This document shows positions 42,910 through 52,274 of a stretch of DNA of 61,153 bases, piece by piece (the first letter of the stretch is position 1; every line of letters starts with the position of its first letter). This DNA is from Pseudonocardia xinjiangensis (lineage in GTDB: Bacteria; Actinomycetota; Actinomycetes; Mycobacteriales; Pseudonocardiaceae): NCBI RefSeq assembly GCF_012911925.1, contig NZ_JAAXKY010000025.1, positions 1-61,153 on the forward strand, written 5' to 3'. The notes beneath the pieces are model-generated. The model had not been told where the DNA came from and searched no databases. It worked only from the letters and a program-made list of their open reading frames with translations. The position numbers and the translations under genes are program-made.

Positions 42910-43944
42910 CTACGGAACGAGAATCGCGCGGCCGCGGACCCGGCCGGCGTCGAGATCGTGGAGGGCGTCGAGCGCCGCGTCGAGGGGGTACTGCTTGGTG
43001 TGCAGGGTGACCTTCCCGGCCTGGGCCAGGACCATCAGTTCGGCGAGGTCGTTGTACGTGCCGACGATGTTGCCGATGACGTTCTTCTCGCCGCCGACGA
43101 AGTCGAGCGTCGGAATTCGCAGTTCTCCGCCGTACCCGATGATGAAATCCGAACCGGCGGGCGCGGTCATCTGCCACGCGTCGTTCTCCGCGCCCTGCTC
43201 GGCGACGAAGTCGAACACGACGTTCGCGCCGTTGCCGCCCGTCAGGTCCTTCACGGCCTCCACGTGGTTGCCGTCGGCCAGCACGGTCTCGTCGGCACCG
43301 ATCTGCTTGGCCAGCGCCAGCGCGTCGGGGTTGCGGTCGACCACGACGATGCGGGTGGCGGTGAGTGCGGCCAGCGCCTGGATGCCGATGTGCCCGAGGC
43401 CGCCTGCGCCCTGCACCACGGCCGTCGTGCCCGGGTAGAGCAGCGGGACGGCCTTGCGCACGGCGTGGTAGGCGGTGATGCCGGCGTCGGCGAGCGCGGC
43501 GACGTCGGCGGGGTTGGTGTCGGGGTTGAGCTTCACGCACGCCCTGGCGGTGGTGCGCAGGTACTCGGCCATGCCGCCGTCGTTGTTCGACAGCCCCGGG
43601 AAGAACGCGTTCTCGCACTGCATGTCGCGGCCCGCGCGGCAGGCCAGGCAGAGCCCGCACGAGGGCTGCGGATGCAGGATCACGGTGTCACCGACCGCGA
43701 CGTTGGTGACGCCCTCGCCCACCTCCTGCACCCAGCCGGCGTTCTCGTGGCCGATGACGTAGGGCAGTTCGGGGCCCATCGCCTCGGCCCACTGCCCTTC
43801 GAGGATGTGCAGGTCGGTGCGGCAGACGCCGGCGCCACCGATCTTCACGATCACGTCGAGCGGCCCAGCGAGCTTGGGTTCCGGTATGTCGTCGATCGTG
43901 GGATCGACGTGGTACTCGTGCACCCGGACGGCCTTCACCGGCAT
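42910..43944 (-). CDS. zinc-dependent NAD(P) alcohol dehydrogenase
   Basis: 344 residues from ATG 43944. MDR family: catalytic zinc ligands in GAGVCRTDLHILEG and VIGHENAG; structural zinc Cys cluster in PSCGLCLACRAGRDMQCEN; Rossmann GAGGLGHIGIQAL; Asp in IVVVDRNPDAL suggests NAD. Related to the alcohol dehydrogenase of propane-monooxygenase gene sets, oxidising primary or secondary alcohols. First gene of a three-gene minus-strand operon with the amidohydrolase and Fe-S protein. Confidence 0.93.
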   Translation of the reverse strand: MPVKAVRVHEYHVDPTIDDIPEPKLAGPLDVIVKIGGAGVCRTDLHILEGQWAEAMGPELPYVIGHENAGWVQEVGEGVTNVAVGDTVILHPQPSCGLCLACRAGRDMQCENAFFPGLSNNDGGMAEYLRTTARACVKLNPDTNPADVAALADAGITAYHAVRKAVPLLYPGTTAVVQGAGGLGHIGIQALAALTATRIVVVDRNPDALALAKQIGADETVLADGNHVEAVKDLTGGNGANVVFDFVAEQGAENDAWQMTAPAGSDFIIGYGGELRIPTLDFVGGEKNVIGNIVGTYNDLAELMVLAQAGKVTLHTKQYPLDAALDALHDLDAGRVRGRAILVP

Positions 43945-44169
43945 ACCTCCGTGGGATGTCGTCTCGATTCCAACCCGCATCCCGATCCCAATCCCGGGCC
44001 GTAGCGGTCACAACCACGCCTATTCCACGGAGCGATAAAACGGACACGATCGACCGCGTCGACCTGCGGTCCGACCGGCTGACCTGGGGCGGCGACGAGG
44101 CCCGCGCCCCGGCGCGCCGGGTCGCCCCGAACCTGTCGGTTGGTGCTACCGACGAGTAACATCCCCGCT

Positions 44170-44637
44170 GTGACGACGGACACGAGCGGGGTCGGCGCAC
44201 TGATGGGGCAGCTGGTCCCGTGGGTGCGCACGGTGGGCGTGGAGTTCGAGGAGGTCACACCCGAGCGTGCGGTGGCCCGGCTGCCGGACACCGCCGAGCT
44301 GCGCAACCACGTGGGCGGCCCGCACGCCGCGATGATCTTCGGGCTCGGGGAGACGGCATCCGGTGCCGTCTCCATGGCCGCCTTCGGGGCCGCGCTTGAG
44401 CGCGCGACACCGTTGGTCGTCAGCAGCGAGATCCGCTACCTGCGGCTCGCCCGCGGCCCGCTCACCGCCACCGCCGTGCTCGACCGGCCGGCGGCCGATG
44501 TGCTCGCCGACCTCGACGCGGGGGCTCGCCCGGAGTTCGCGGTCACCGTCGTGGTCACGGGCGAGGACGGCGTCGAGACCACCCGGATGTCGGTGGTCTG
44601 GACGCTGCGCCCGAACCGCCGGGATGCGACGGACTGA
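44170..44637 (+). CDS. hotdog-fold protein, DUF4442/PaaI-like thioesterase
   Basis: 155 residues from GTG 44170. VGVEFEEVTPERAVARLPDT, NHVGGPHAAMIFGLGETASG and SSEIRYLRLARGPLTATAV follow the hotdog thioesterase pattern; Asn-His and Glu occupy usual acyl-CoA-site positions. Substrate unknown. 225 bp from the divergent alcohol dehydrogenase, with no gene between. Confidence 0.83.
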   Translation: MTTDTSGVGALMGQLVPWVRTVGVEFEEVTPERAVARLPDTAELRNHVGGPHAAMIFGLGETASGAVSMAAFGAALERATPLVVSSEIRYLRLARGPLTATAVLDRPAADVLADLDAGARPEFAVTVVVTGEDGVETTRMSVVWTLRPNRRDATD

Positions 44638-44724
44638 ACCACCACGGCACGAATGGGGTCAGCCCGTACCCGGGACGGGGCACTCGCCCGGCGACGAGGC
44701 GGCCGCGCGACTAGCGTCCCTGCG

Positions 44725-45384
44725 GTGCATGTGGTGATCGCAGGGGCGCACGGCAAGATCGGTTTGCGGCTCGCCGCGTTGCTGGCGAGCCGCGGTGACG
44801 TGGTCACGGGTGTGGTGCGCAACCCCGACCACCGAGCCGACCTCGAGCAGGCAGGTGCGGCCGTCGCCGTCGTCGACCTGGAGTCGGCGGGTGCTGGGGA
44901 GCTCGCCGAGCACCTCACGGGCGCCGACGCGGTGGTGTTCACCGCAGGCGCCGGGCCGGGCAGCGGAGTCGCCCGCAAGGACACCGTCGACCGGGCAGCT
45001 GCCGAGCTGCTCGCCGAGGCCGCCCGGCTGGCCGGGGTCCGGCGGTACCTGCTGGTCTCCTCCACGGGGGTGGACGAAACCCTTGCGCCCGGCGCCGACG
45101 GGGTCTGGGCGGCCTACGTGGCGGCGAAGAAGGCCGCCGAGGAGGCGTTGAAGGCCACCGACCTGGACTGGACGATCCTGCGCCCCGGTGCCCTGACCGA
45201 CGACCCGGGCACCGGGCGCGTGCTGCTCGCCCCGCCGCCGGTCGACCGCGCGGAGGTCACCCGCGACGACACCGCCGCGGTGCTCGCCGCTCTCCTCGAC
45301 GCTCCTGGCACCATCGGGAAGGTGCTGGAGCTGCGCGAGGGCGATGACGAGGTGCACGAGGCGATCGCGGCGGTGTCGGCATGA
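44725..45384 (+). CDS. NAD(P)H-binding atypical SDR
   Basis: 219 residues from GTG 44725. Rossmann start VHVVIAGAHGKIGLRLAALL with GxxGxxG, RNPDHRADLEQAG as the NADP-selective turn, YLLVSSTGVD, and a YVAAKKAAEEAL helix with a Tyr-x3-Lys arrangement. Similar to YwnB/NmrA-like atypical short-chain dehydrogenases. Function unknown. The stop overlaps the start of the next gene by 4 bases. Confidence 0.88.
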   Translation: MHVVIAGAHGKIGLRLAALLASRGDVVTGVVRNPDHRADLEQAGAAVAVVDLESAGAGELAEHLTGADAVVFTAGAGPGSGVARKDTVDRAAAELLAEAARLAGVRRYLLVSSTGVDETLAPGADGVWAAYVAAKKAAEEALKATDLDWTILRPGALTDDPGTGRVLLAPPPVDRAEVTRDDTAAVLAALLDAPGTIGKVLELREGDDEVHEAIAAVSA

Positions 45385-46802
45385 GCGAACCGCAGAGCCG
45401 GACCTTCGACGTGGTCGTCGTCGGTGGCGGCGCGGTCGGCGAGAACGTCGCGGACTACGCGATGCGAGCGGGGCTCTCGGCCGTGATCGTGGAGTCCGAG
45501 CTGCTCGGCGGGGAGTGCTCCTACTGGGCGTGCATGCCGTCCAAGGCGCTGCTGCGCACCGGCCACGCGGTGGCGGCGGTCCGCAGGCTGCCCGGCACGA
45601 CGGCCGACTTCGACCCCGCCGCAGTGCTCGCCCGCCGTGACTCCTTCACCCACGACTGGAGCGACGAGAGCCAGGTGGAGTGGGCCACGGGCGCAGGCAT
45701 CGCCGTCGTGCGCGGAACGGCCCGGTTGACGGGTGAGCGCACGGTGGCGGTCGAGGGCGGCCCCGTCGGTACCGAGACGCTCACCGCCCGCCGTGCCGTC
45801 GTGCTGTGCACCGGGAGCGTCCCGATCGCGCCGCCGGTGCCCGGCCTCGACACCGTGCGCACGTGGAGCTCCCGCGAGGCCACTTCGGCCAAGGAGATCC
45901 CGGCCCGGTTGGGCGTGCTGGGCGGTGGGGTCGTCGGATGTGAGCTGGCGCAGGCGTTCCAGCGGCTCGGCTCACAGGTCACGCTCGTGCAGCACGGGCC
46001 GCGGCTGCTGGCGGCGCTCGAGCGGTTCGCCGGCGAGCGGGTGGCTGCTGCGCTGCGCGACGAGGGCATCGACCTGCGTCTGGACCGGCGCCTCGACTCC
46101 GTCTCGCCGGCGGGCGACGCCATCGAGATGCACCTCGGGGACAGCTCGGTCACGGTCGACGAGCTGCTCCTCGCCACCGGTCGGCGCCCGAACACCGACT
46201 CCGTGGGGGTCGAGGTCGTCGGGCTGGAGCCGGGGAAGCCGCTCACCGTCGACGACTCCGGGCTGGTGCAGGGCGTCGAGGGGGAATGGCTCTACGCCGC
46301 GGGCGACGTCACGGGCCGGGCGCCGTTGACCCACCAGGGCAAGTACGCCGCCCGGATCGTCGGCGCCGCCATCGGGGCCCGTTCCATCGGCGAGGAGCTC
46401 GATCTCGGGCCGTGGGGTGAGCACGCCGCCACCGCCGACCACGTCGCGGTGCCGCAGGTGGTGTTCACCGACCCGGAGGTGGCCGCGGTGGGGCTCACCG
46501 AGGACCAGGCCAGGGCCGCGGGGATCGACGTCCGCGTGGTCGACATCCCGTTCGCCGTGGGCGGGTCGTCTCTGCAGGCCGACGGCTACGACGGGGAGGC
46601 CCGGCTCGTGGTCGACGAGGGGCGCGGCGTACTGGTGGGCGCGACGTTCGTGGGCCAGGACGTGGCCGAGATGCTCCACGCGGCCACCATCGCGGTCGTT
46701 GGCGAGGTGCCGATGGCCCGGCTCTGGCACGCCGTCCCGGCCTATCCCACGATGAACGAGGTGTGGCTGCGCCTGCTGGAGGCCTACCGCACGCCCTCCT
46801 GA
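45381..46802 (+). CDS. FAD-dependent pyridine nucleotide-disulfide reductase
   Basis: 473 residues. FAD site VVVVGGGAVGENVADYAMRA; redox Cys pair in GGECSYWACMPSKALLRTG (C-x4-C); NAD site GVLGGGVVGCELAQAFQRLG; second FAD site YAAGDVTGRAPLTHQGKYAA; C-terminal dimerisation domain ending in LWHAVPAYPTMNEVWLRLLE with the catalytic His-x-x-Pro-Tyr-x-Thr. Closest in type to dihydrolipoyl-dehydrogenase-like or mercuric-reductase-like proteins; no Hg-binding C-terminal Cys. Coupled to the upstream SDR gene. Confidence 0.9.
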   Translation: MSEPQSRTFDVVVVGGGAVGENVADYAMRAGLSAVIVESELLGGECSYWACMPSKALLRTGHAVAAVRRLPGTTADFDPAAVLARRDSFTHDWSDESQVEWATGAGIAVVRGTARLTGERTVAVEGGPVGTETLTARRAVVLCTGSVPIAPPVPGLDTVRTWSSREATSAKEIPARLGVLGGGVVGCELAQAFQRLGSQVTLVQHGPRLLAALERFAGERVAAALRDEGIDLRLDRRLDSVSPAGDAIEMHLGDSSVTVDELLLATGRRPNTDSVGVEVVGLEPGKPLTVDDSGLVQGVEGEWLYAAGDVTGRAPLTHQGKYAARIVGAAIGARSIGEELDLGPWGEHAATADHVAVPQVVFTDPEVAAVGLTEDQARAAGIDVRVVDIPFAVGGSSLQADGYDGEARLVVDEGRGVLVGATFVGQDVAEMLHAATIAVVGEVPMARLWHAVPAYPTMNEVWLRLLEAYRTPS

Positions 46803-46804
46803 GG

Positions 46805-47800
46805 TCAGCCGGCCTGGGAGAGCGCCGCGGCGAGCCCGAGGGTCGCCGCCATCAGCGCGGTCTCGAGCGCGGCCCAGCGCAGCACCGGGGTACGCCCGGT
46901 GGCGAGCCGGCGCCGGGCGAGGGCGCCGAGGCACGCGAGCAGCAGCAGGCAGCCGGTCTTGGCGAGGACGAGCCAGCCGTAGCCGGTGGTGAAGAGCGCG
47001 GTCCAGCTCTGCAGCCGGAGCTGGGCCGTCACGACGCCGGTCAGCGTGATCGCAAGCAGGCAGCCGCCCGCCAGCCTCGAGAAGCGGGGCAGCACCGCCT
47101 CGAGCAACGGGCGGTGTCGCGCGACCAGCACCAGCATCGCCGCGAGCCCGCCGACCCACAGGCCGGCCGCGCCCACGTGCACTCCCACGGTGATGATCGC
47201 GAGCTGGTGGTCGGGTGCGGCGCCGGCATGGCCGGTCACGGAGGGGGTGATCAGGCCGAGCAGCGCGGCGACCATGGGCACGCGCACCTCGAGCCGGTCG
47301 CGGTCGTACAGCCGGACGACGCCGCAACCGAGTACGACGGCGGCGCAGCCCGCGGTCAGCACCATGCCGCGGCCCGCCGCGAGCTCGGTCGCCCACGCCA
47401 CGACCTCCGTGCCGTTCAGTTCCGACACCGGACGGGCGAACGCCGACGCGACCCGGAACATGACGCCGACGATGACGACCACCAGCCAGCCGCCTGCCAG
47501 CAGCACGAGCCAACGGTCGGCCGTGGCCCGCACCCGGTTCAGGTCCCGTACCGCTCCTCCGGGCAGGTCGCGGACCTGCGGGAGCAGCGTGCCGAGCAGG
47601 GTCAGCCCGACGCACGCGACACCGGCGACGTCCATGCCGGTACGGGTGACGGACGTGCCGATCATCACCGGCAGGGTCGCGCCGGCCAGCGCGCCGGACA
47701 GGATGCTGGCCAGGATGGCGGCTCCGACCGCGAGACCGGCCCAGCTGAGCGGCAGGAGGTACCGGTCAGCCGGGCGCGGACCCGCGGTCGGGGGCGTCAT
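46805..47800 (-). CDS. copper resistance D-type membrane protein
   Basis: 331 residues with about eight membrane helices. CopD/YcnJ domain: VTGHAGAAPDHQLAIITVGV, HVGAAGLWVGGLAAMLVLVA with conserved His, and WLVLAKTGCLLLLACLGALA. Imports or handles copper with CopC. ATG 47800 overlaps the copC stop by 4 bases. Confidence 0.9.
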   Translation of the reverse strand: MTPPTAGPRPADRYLLPLSWAGLAVGAAILASILSGALAGATLPVMIGTSVTRTGMDVAGVACVGLTLLGTLLPQVRDLPGGAVRDLNRVRATADRWLVLLAGGWLVVVIVGVMFRVASAFARPVSELNGTEVVAWATELAAGRGMVLTAGCAAVVLGCGVVRLYDRDRLEVRVPMVAALLGLITPSVTGHAGAAPDHQLAIITVGVHVGAAGLWVGGLAAMLVLVARHRPLLEAVLPRFSRLAGGCLLAITLTGVVTAQLRLQSWTALFTTGYGWLVLAKTGCLLLLACLGALARRRLATGRTPVLRWAALETALMAATLGLAAALSQAG

Positions 47801-48369
47801 CCCCTGGCCATCCGCAGTGCGGCGAACACGCCACCGCCGACGAGCACCACGGCGCCGACGATCCACGGCCAGATGGGTGCGCCACCGTCACCGGCGGGTT
47901 GCGCCGGGGCGCTCTCGGCCGCGACGGGTGCGGAGGAGGTGGGCGCCGGCGCGGCGGTGGCGGCCGGGCTCGCCGCTGCGGCGGCCCCGGGGCCTGCGGT
48001 GGTGAGGGTGAACCCGATGCTGCCGCTGACGGGGTGTCCGTCCTCCGACACCACCCGGTAGCCGATCTGGTAGCTGCCGGCCGGCCCGAGCGGGCGGACG
48101 GCGATGCTCACCGTGTCGCCGTTCGCGGTGACGTCGCCGGTCTCGTAGCGCGCCTGGTCGGGCCCGACGACGGTGAGCGTGGTGAAGCCGGGCTGCATCG
48201 TCTCGTTGAACGTGAGCGACACGCGTTGGGGTGCGGTGGACAGGCTCGCTCCGTCGGCCGGGTCGCTGCTCTCCAGCCGGGTGTGGGCGAGCGCCGGCCC
48301 GGCGCCGAGCAGCAGCGCCAGGCCACACAGCACCGTGACGGCGGCACCCCGCAGGACACCGGTGGTCAT
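47797..48369 (-). CDS. CopC-type copper-binding protein
   Basis: 190 residues: signal peptide ending LLLGAGPALA, mature start HTRLESSDPADGASL (N-terminal His is the Cu ligand), beta-sandwich VSLTFNETMQPGFTTLTVVG and YRVVSEDGHPVSGSIGFTLT, an Ala/Pro linker and a C-terminal anchor helix with a basic RMARG tail. Exported copper chaperone for the CopD-like partner. Confidence 0.93.
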   Translation of the reverse strand: MTTGVLRGAAVTVLCGLALLLGAGPALAHTRLESSDPADGASLSTAPQRVSLTFNETMQPGFTTLTVVGPDQARYETGDVTANGDTVSIAVRPLGPAGSYQIGYRVVSEDGHPVSGSIGFTLTTAGPGAAAAASPAATAAPAPTSSAPVAAESAPAQPAGDGGAPIWPWIVGAVVLVGGGVFAALRMARG

Positions 48370-49100
48370 TTGCCTGCTCCTGCCGTGCGGCGGGTGCGCA
48401 GCACCGCACCCGCACCGACACCGAGGCCGAGTGCCCCGACCAGCAGACCCGCGCCGCCGAGCCAGCGGGCCGTGTCGTCGGTGGCTCCCGCGGTGGGGGC
48501 GCCGGTGGCCGATGCGCTGGTGACCAGCGCGGTCCCCGCCTCGTCGTCCGCCGGGGTCAGGGTGACGCTGGGGGCGGGCCGTTCCGGCTCGGAGCCGTCA
48601 GCAGCAGGAGGCTGGTCCCACGCCACGACCTCGCCGTTGTCGTAGGTCTGCACGGCCGGGAGCACGAGCCGGTCGGTGTCGGTGGGCAGCGGGCCGAGCG
48701 ACAGCGGGAAGTCGACGAACTCGCCGGGGGCGATCCGGGTGCCGGGGTCGGCGGTCCAGGTGACGGTGCTGACGGCCTCGGTGATCGTGCGTCCGCTGCG
48801 CTGGATGGGCGGGTTCAGCGGCGCCTTGGTCATCGTCGCGGTCCAGCCGGGGCGCGGCGTGGTGCGGACGGAGGTGATCGGGTGGTCCAGCGGCAGGGTC
48901 ACCTGCAGCTTGACGGTGCCCGCGGTGTCGGACTCGGTGGGTACGCGCAGGGCGACCACGGAGTAGCCGCCCTGCTGGGCGGTGCCGGGCTGGGCGGTGA
49001 CGTGCGCGAGTGCCGGAGCGGCGCCGATGACGGCGACCGTCACGGCCAGCGCGCCGACGGTGCCGGCACGCAGAGCGTTCCGGCGGGCGGACGAGGACAT
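48366..49100 (-). CDS. YcnI family copper-associated protein
   Basis: 244 residues. Signal peptide (ALAVTVAVIGAAPALA) followed by HVTAQPGTAQQGGYSVVALR, the family's N-terminal His and Trp-brace-type copper site; DUF1775 beta domain with PGWTATMTK, TWTADPGTRIAPGEFVDFPL; C-terminal anchor. Start ATG 49100. The stop overlaps the copC start by 4 bases. Confidence 0.93.
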   Translation of the reverse strand: MSSSARRNALRAGTVGALAVTVAVIGAAPALAHVTAQPGTAQQGGYSVVALRVPTESDTAGTVKLQVTLPLDHPITSVRTTPRPGWTATMTKAPLNPPIQRSGRTITEAVSTVTWTADPGTRIAPGEFVDFPLSLGPLPTDTDRLVLPAVQTYDNGEVVAWDQPPAADGSEPERPAPSVTLTPADDEAGTALVTSASATGAPTAGATDDTARWLGGAGLLVGALGLGVGAGAVLRTRRTAGAGK

Positions 49101-49136
49101 GGGTGTCTCCCGGTGTGGGTCGGTGAAAGGGGCTGG

Positions 49137-49673
49137 TCAGCACCCCACCGGAGGGCCACGCCTCACATGGGCGACAGCGAGCGCGCGAGCGAGCCGCGCG
49201 GGTACGGCAGGGCCGGGCACCGCGCGGGTGGGCAGTGGCCGGTCGGCCGGAGGCGGGCTCAGGCGCCGCGGCACCACCCGCCGCAGCGCGGCGACGAGCC
49301 CCGCTCCGGCCGCGTCGGCGTGCCGCAGGACGCAGGCGAGGACGAGCGTGATGGCCACGTGCATGCCCAGCATCCCGGCCCCCGAGGACACCACCGGCGC
49401 CCCGGCGTGGTCCATCGGATGCAGCAGCACCATCAGCAGGTGCATCACCAGCTGGCCGGCACCGAGGGCCGCGACCATGCCCACGGCGGTGCGGGAGCGC
49501 TCCGCCACCGTGACGAACGCCGCCGCGAGCAGCGGGAACAGCACCACGAGCAGGGACAGCTCTGGCACGGAGCCGCCACCTGCCATGTGCCCGACGGCGG
49601 TGAGCAGCGTGGTCAGCACGGCCAGGGCCGCGCCGCGCAGCGGGCGGTGGCCGCCCGCAGAACCGCCGCTCAT
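49137..49673 (-). CDS. hypothetical membrane protein of copper operon
   Basis: 178 residues from ATG 49673. Four or five hydrophobic helices, with LGAGQLVMHLLMVLLHPMDH and GAGMLGMHVAITLVLACVLR carrying several Met and His residues that could bind copper. The C-terminal ~45 residues are Pro/Arg-rich. It ends 36 bases before the YcnI gene on the same strand. No named family recognised; a copper role is inferred from context. Confidence 0.68.
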   Translation of the reverse strand: MSGGSAGGHRPLRGAALAVLTTLLTAVGHMAGGGSVPELSLLVVLFPLLAAAFVTVAERSRTAVGMVAALGAGQLVMHLLMVLLHPMDHAGAPVVSSGAGMLGMHVAITLVLACVLRHADAAGAGLVAALRRVVPRRLSPPPADRPLPTRAVPGPAVPARLARALAVAHVRRGPPVGC

Positions 49674-49698
49674 GGGGACCGACGGTAGCCCCGCTGCA

Positions 49699-50301
49699 CT
49701 ACGTGATGATGCCCAGGTGGGTGAGGAGGTCGATTTCGATCCGGTCGAGCTCGCCCCCGATCGCCCGGTACGCGGTGCGCCGGCGGGCGGTGGGCATCTG
49801 CTCGGCGGCCCGCACGGCGACCGACAGGTCGACCAGCCGCGGCCGGGTGTCGGCGACGAACCTGCGTGCCGCCTCCGTGGGCTGCGCATGCGTCCCCGAC
49901 TCCAGCTCGCCCAGCGCCTCGGCCACCCGCGAGAGCCGCGCGTGCAGGGCACCGCCCGGACCTGCGTAGGCGGACAGCTGGGTGGGATCCACCCCCAGGC
50001 GCGCGGCCCGGTAGGCGTCCCAGCGGGCCCTGGCCACTCCGGCGAGCGCGAGGGCGTAGGGCGCCAGCAGCGGGGCGACGGCCTTGCTGACGCCGATGAG
50101 TCGCCTCGCCCTGGCCGCGGTGAGCGGCTGGCGGCTGCGGCCGTGGTCGGCCCCCGCGCTGTCGATGGCTGTCTCCGCCTTCCGCCGGGCGGCTCGCCCG
50201 GCCTTCTTCGTCTTCTTCGTCTTCTTCGTCTCGTCCGGGAGTGGCGCTGCCGTGGAGTCGGCGGAGCGCACGTCATCACCGGACCGTCGCCGGAGCCCCA
50301 T
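49699..50301 (-). CDS. DUF6474-like protein
   Basis: 200 residues. A basic low-complexity N-terminus with a TKKTKKTKK repeat, then a helical region (GVSKAVAPLLAPYALALAGV, WDAYRAARLGV, ARRRTAYRAIGGELDRIEID). The basic head plus helix resembles an actinobacterial family of unknown function; the family number is from memory and less sure. 25 bases upstream of the copper operon on the same strand. Confidence 0.68.
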   Translation of the reverse strand: MGLRRRSGDDVRSADSTAAPLPDETKKTKKTKKAGRAARRKAETAIDSAGADHGRSRQPLTAARARRLIGVSKAVAPLLAPYALALAGVARARWDAYRAARLGVDPTQLSAYAGPGGALHARLSRVAEALGELESGTHAQPTEAARRFVADTRPRLVDLSVAVRAAEQMPTARRRTAYRAIGGELDRIEIDLLTHLGIIT

Positions 50302-50474
50302 CCGCTCACCCTCCTCGCGCCCGTCCGATGATCAGAACGGTGTGGTCAGCAGCTTAGGGCTCCCGCCCGGGGCTCGCTGCGGCGTCCACCCGGCGCGTCC
50401 GCGGCCCGGATCACCGGTTCGGGTGGTCGCGGCACGAACGCCGACTGTCGGTGGCGGTCATTACCCTCGTCCCT

Positions 50475-52196
50475 GTGACGGCAATCGAGAACCGGCCCTG
50501 TCCGGTGCGGCCCACCGGTGACGCTCCCACCGGAGCGGCCGTGGTGTCCCTCGACGCCGCCGTCACCACGCGTTGCCGTCGGCGGGTCCACCTCGACCAC
50601 GATCCGGAGGCGGTCGGGCTCCCGCGTGCGCTGCCCGATCCGTCGCTCGAACAGCGCCGCGCCGACGCCGCTGCCCACCGTGCCCACATCGGCGAGCGGC
50701 TCGCTGCGGCCGCCGGTCCGGGCTGGCACGTCGTGCCCGCTTCGGCGTCCACCCGCGAGCGCATCGCCTCCACCACCGCGGCCGTCCACGCCGACGCGCC
50801 GCTGATCTGGGGTGCGGTGCTGCCCGACGTCGGTGCCGCCGGGCGTCGTGGTGGGGCCGAGCTGCTGGTCAGGGTGGCCGGCGGCGGGTACCTGCCCGTC
50901 ATCGTCGTGCGCCACCGCATCACCGATCCGGGCAGCGGGGCGCTCACCTCCCCGCTCGTCGAGCCGTCACCGCGGCGCGCCCTGCCGGATCCGGCGCGGA
51001 AGGTGCGGTCCCAGCCGCGCGATCTGCTGCGCCTGGCCCACCTCAACCGCATGCTGCACGCCGCGGGCTGGGCGCCCGTGGCCGAGCTCGTGCACGGCGA
51101 CCACGGCGGAGTCATCGGCATGGACGCCGACGTGGTCGTCTGGCACGACCTGCGTGCCGGCCACTGGCCCGGCGCCCGGTCCACGCTCGCGGAGTACGAC
51201 ACCCGCTTCGCCGACCGCACGGCCGTCGCCACGGCCGCAGCCACCGGTGCACCCGCGCTGGCCGCCCCGTCGCGCATCACGGAGTGCCGCCACTGTCCCT
51301 GGTGGCCCACCTGCGAGGCCGATCTGGAACGCGTCGAGGACGTCAGCCTCGTGGTGCGCGGTGAGCCAGCAGCGGTGCTGCGGGACCTCGGGGTGCGCAC
51401 CGTCGGCCAGCTCGCCGCACTCGATCCCGCGCTCGAGCCGCCGATCCCGCCTGCCGGGGTGCCGTTCGCCGACATGATCGCGCTGGCGCGGGCCCGGCAG
51501 CGGGGGCTCTCGGTGGTGCGGCGGGTGCCACGGACGCCGGTGCTGCGAGCCGACGTCGAGGTCGACGTCGACATGGAGAGCTTCGGCGAGGCCGGTGCGT
51601 ACCTGTGGGGTGTGCTGTTGCACCACCCCGGTGGTGCTCGGCCGGGAGACGAGCCCGACGGCTACCGCGCCTTCGCCACCTGGGAGCCGGTTCCCACCGT
51701 CGACGAGGCGCGCTCCTTCGCCGAGTTCTGGGCGTGGTTCACCGGCGTCCGGGAGGCTGCCCGCGCCAGCGGGCGCAGCTTCGCCGCCTACTGCTACAAC
51801 GAACAGGCCGAGAACCGCTGGTTGCTGGCCTCGGCCCGCCGGTTCGCCGGGCTGCCCGGCGTCCCTCCGGTGGCCGAGATCGAGGAGTTCATCGCCGGTC
51901 CGTGCTGGGTCGACCTCTTCGCCGTGGTCAGTGAGTGGTTCCTGTGCGCACACGGGAAGGGTCTCAAGCGCATCGCCCCGGCGGCGGGCTTCTCCTGGCA
52001 CGATCCCGAGGCGGGCGGCGAGAACTCGATGCGGTGGTACCGCGACGCCGTCGGCATGGACGGCGCACCTCCCGACGAGGCGCAGCGCAGGCGCCTGCTC
52101 GAGTACAACGCCGACGACGTGGCCGCCACCCGCGCGTTGCGGGAGTGGATGACCTCGGCCGCCATCGACGAGGTACCGCTCGCGACTGATCTCTGA
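50475..52196 (+). CDS. TM0106-type RecB-like nuclease
   Basis: 573 residues from GTG 50475. N-terminal Cas4/RecB-like nuclease domain with a Cys cluster ECRHCPWWPTCEADL, helix-hairpin-helix-like region (VLRDLGVRTVGQLAALDP), and a C-terminal RNase H-like exonuclease with Asp/Glu sites (DVEVDVDMESFGEAGAYLWG, YNEQAENRW, LLEYNADDVAATRALREWM). A predicted DNA-processing enzyme common in actinobacteria; no CRISPR array or Cas gene is nearby. Confidence 0.88.
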   Translation: MTAIENRPCPVRPTGDAPTGAAVVSLDAAVTTRCRRRVHLDHDPEAVGLPRALPDPSLEQRRADAAAHRAHIGERLAAAAGPGWHVVPASASTRERIASTTAAVHADAPLIWGAVLPDVGAAGRRGGAELLVRVAGGGYLPVIVVRHRITDPGSGALTSPLVEPSPRRALPDPARKVRSQPRDLLRLAHLNRMLHAAGWAPVAELVHGDHGGVIGMDADVVVWHDLRAGHWPGARSTLAEYDTRFADRTAVATAAATGAPALAAPSRITECRHCPWWPTCEADLERVEDVSLVVRGEPAAVLRDLGVRTVGQLAALDPALEPPIPPAGVPFADMIALARARQRGLSVVRRVPRTPVLRADVEVDVDMESFGEAGAYLWGVLLHHPGGARPGDEPDGYRAFATWEPVPTVDEARSFAEFWAWFTGVREAARASGRSFAAYCYNEQAENRWLLASARRFAGLPGVPPVAEIEEFIAGPCWVDLFAVVSEWFLCAHGKGLKRIAPAAGFSWHDPEAGGENSMRWYRDAVGMDGAPPDEAQRRRLLEYNADDVAATRALREWMTSAAIDEVPLATDL

Positions 52197-52274
52197 TCAG
52201 CGACGACGTCGCGGCGGCGTGATACGTGCCGCTCCTGGCCCACGCCGGTGCGTTGCACGGGCGATGATTCGGTC

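Noticed and set aside
50475..52196. Cas4-like nuclease implying a CRISPR system
   Set aside because: The domain order matches the TM0106 RecB-like family; no Cas genes or repeat array occur in the window.
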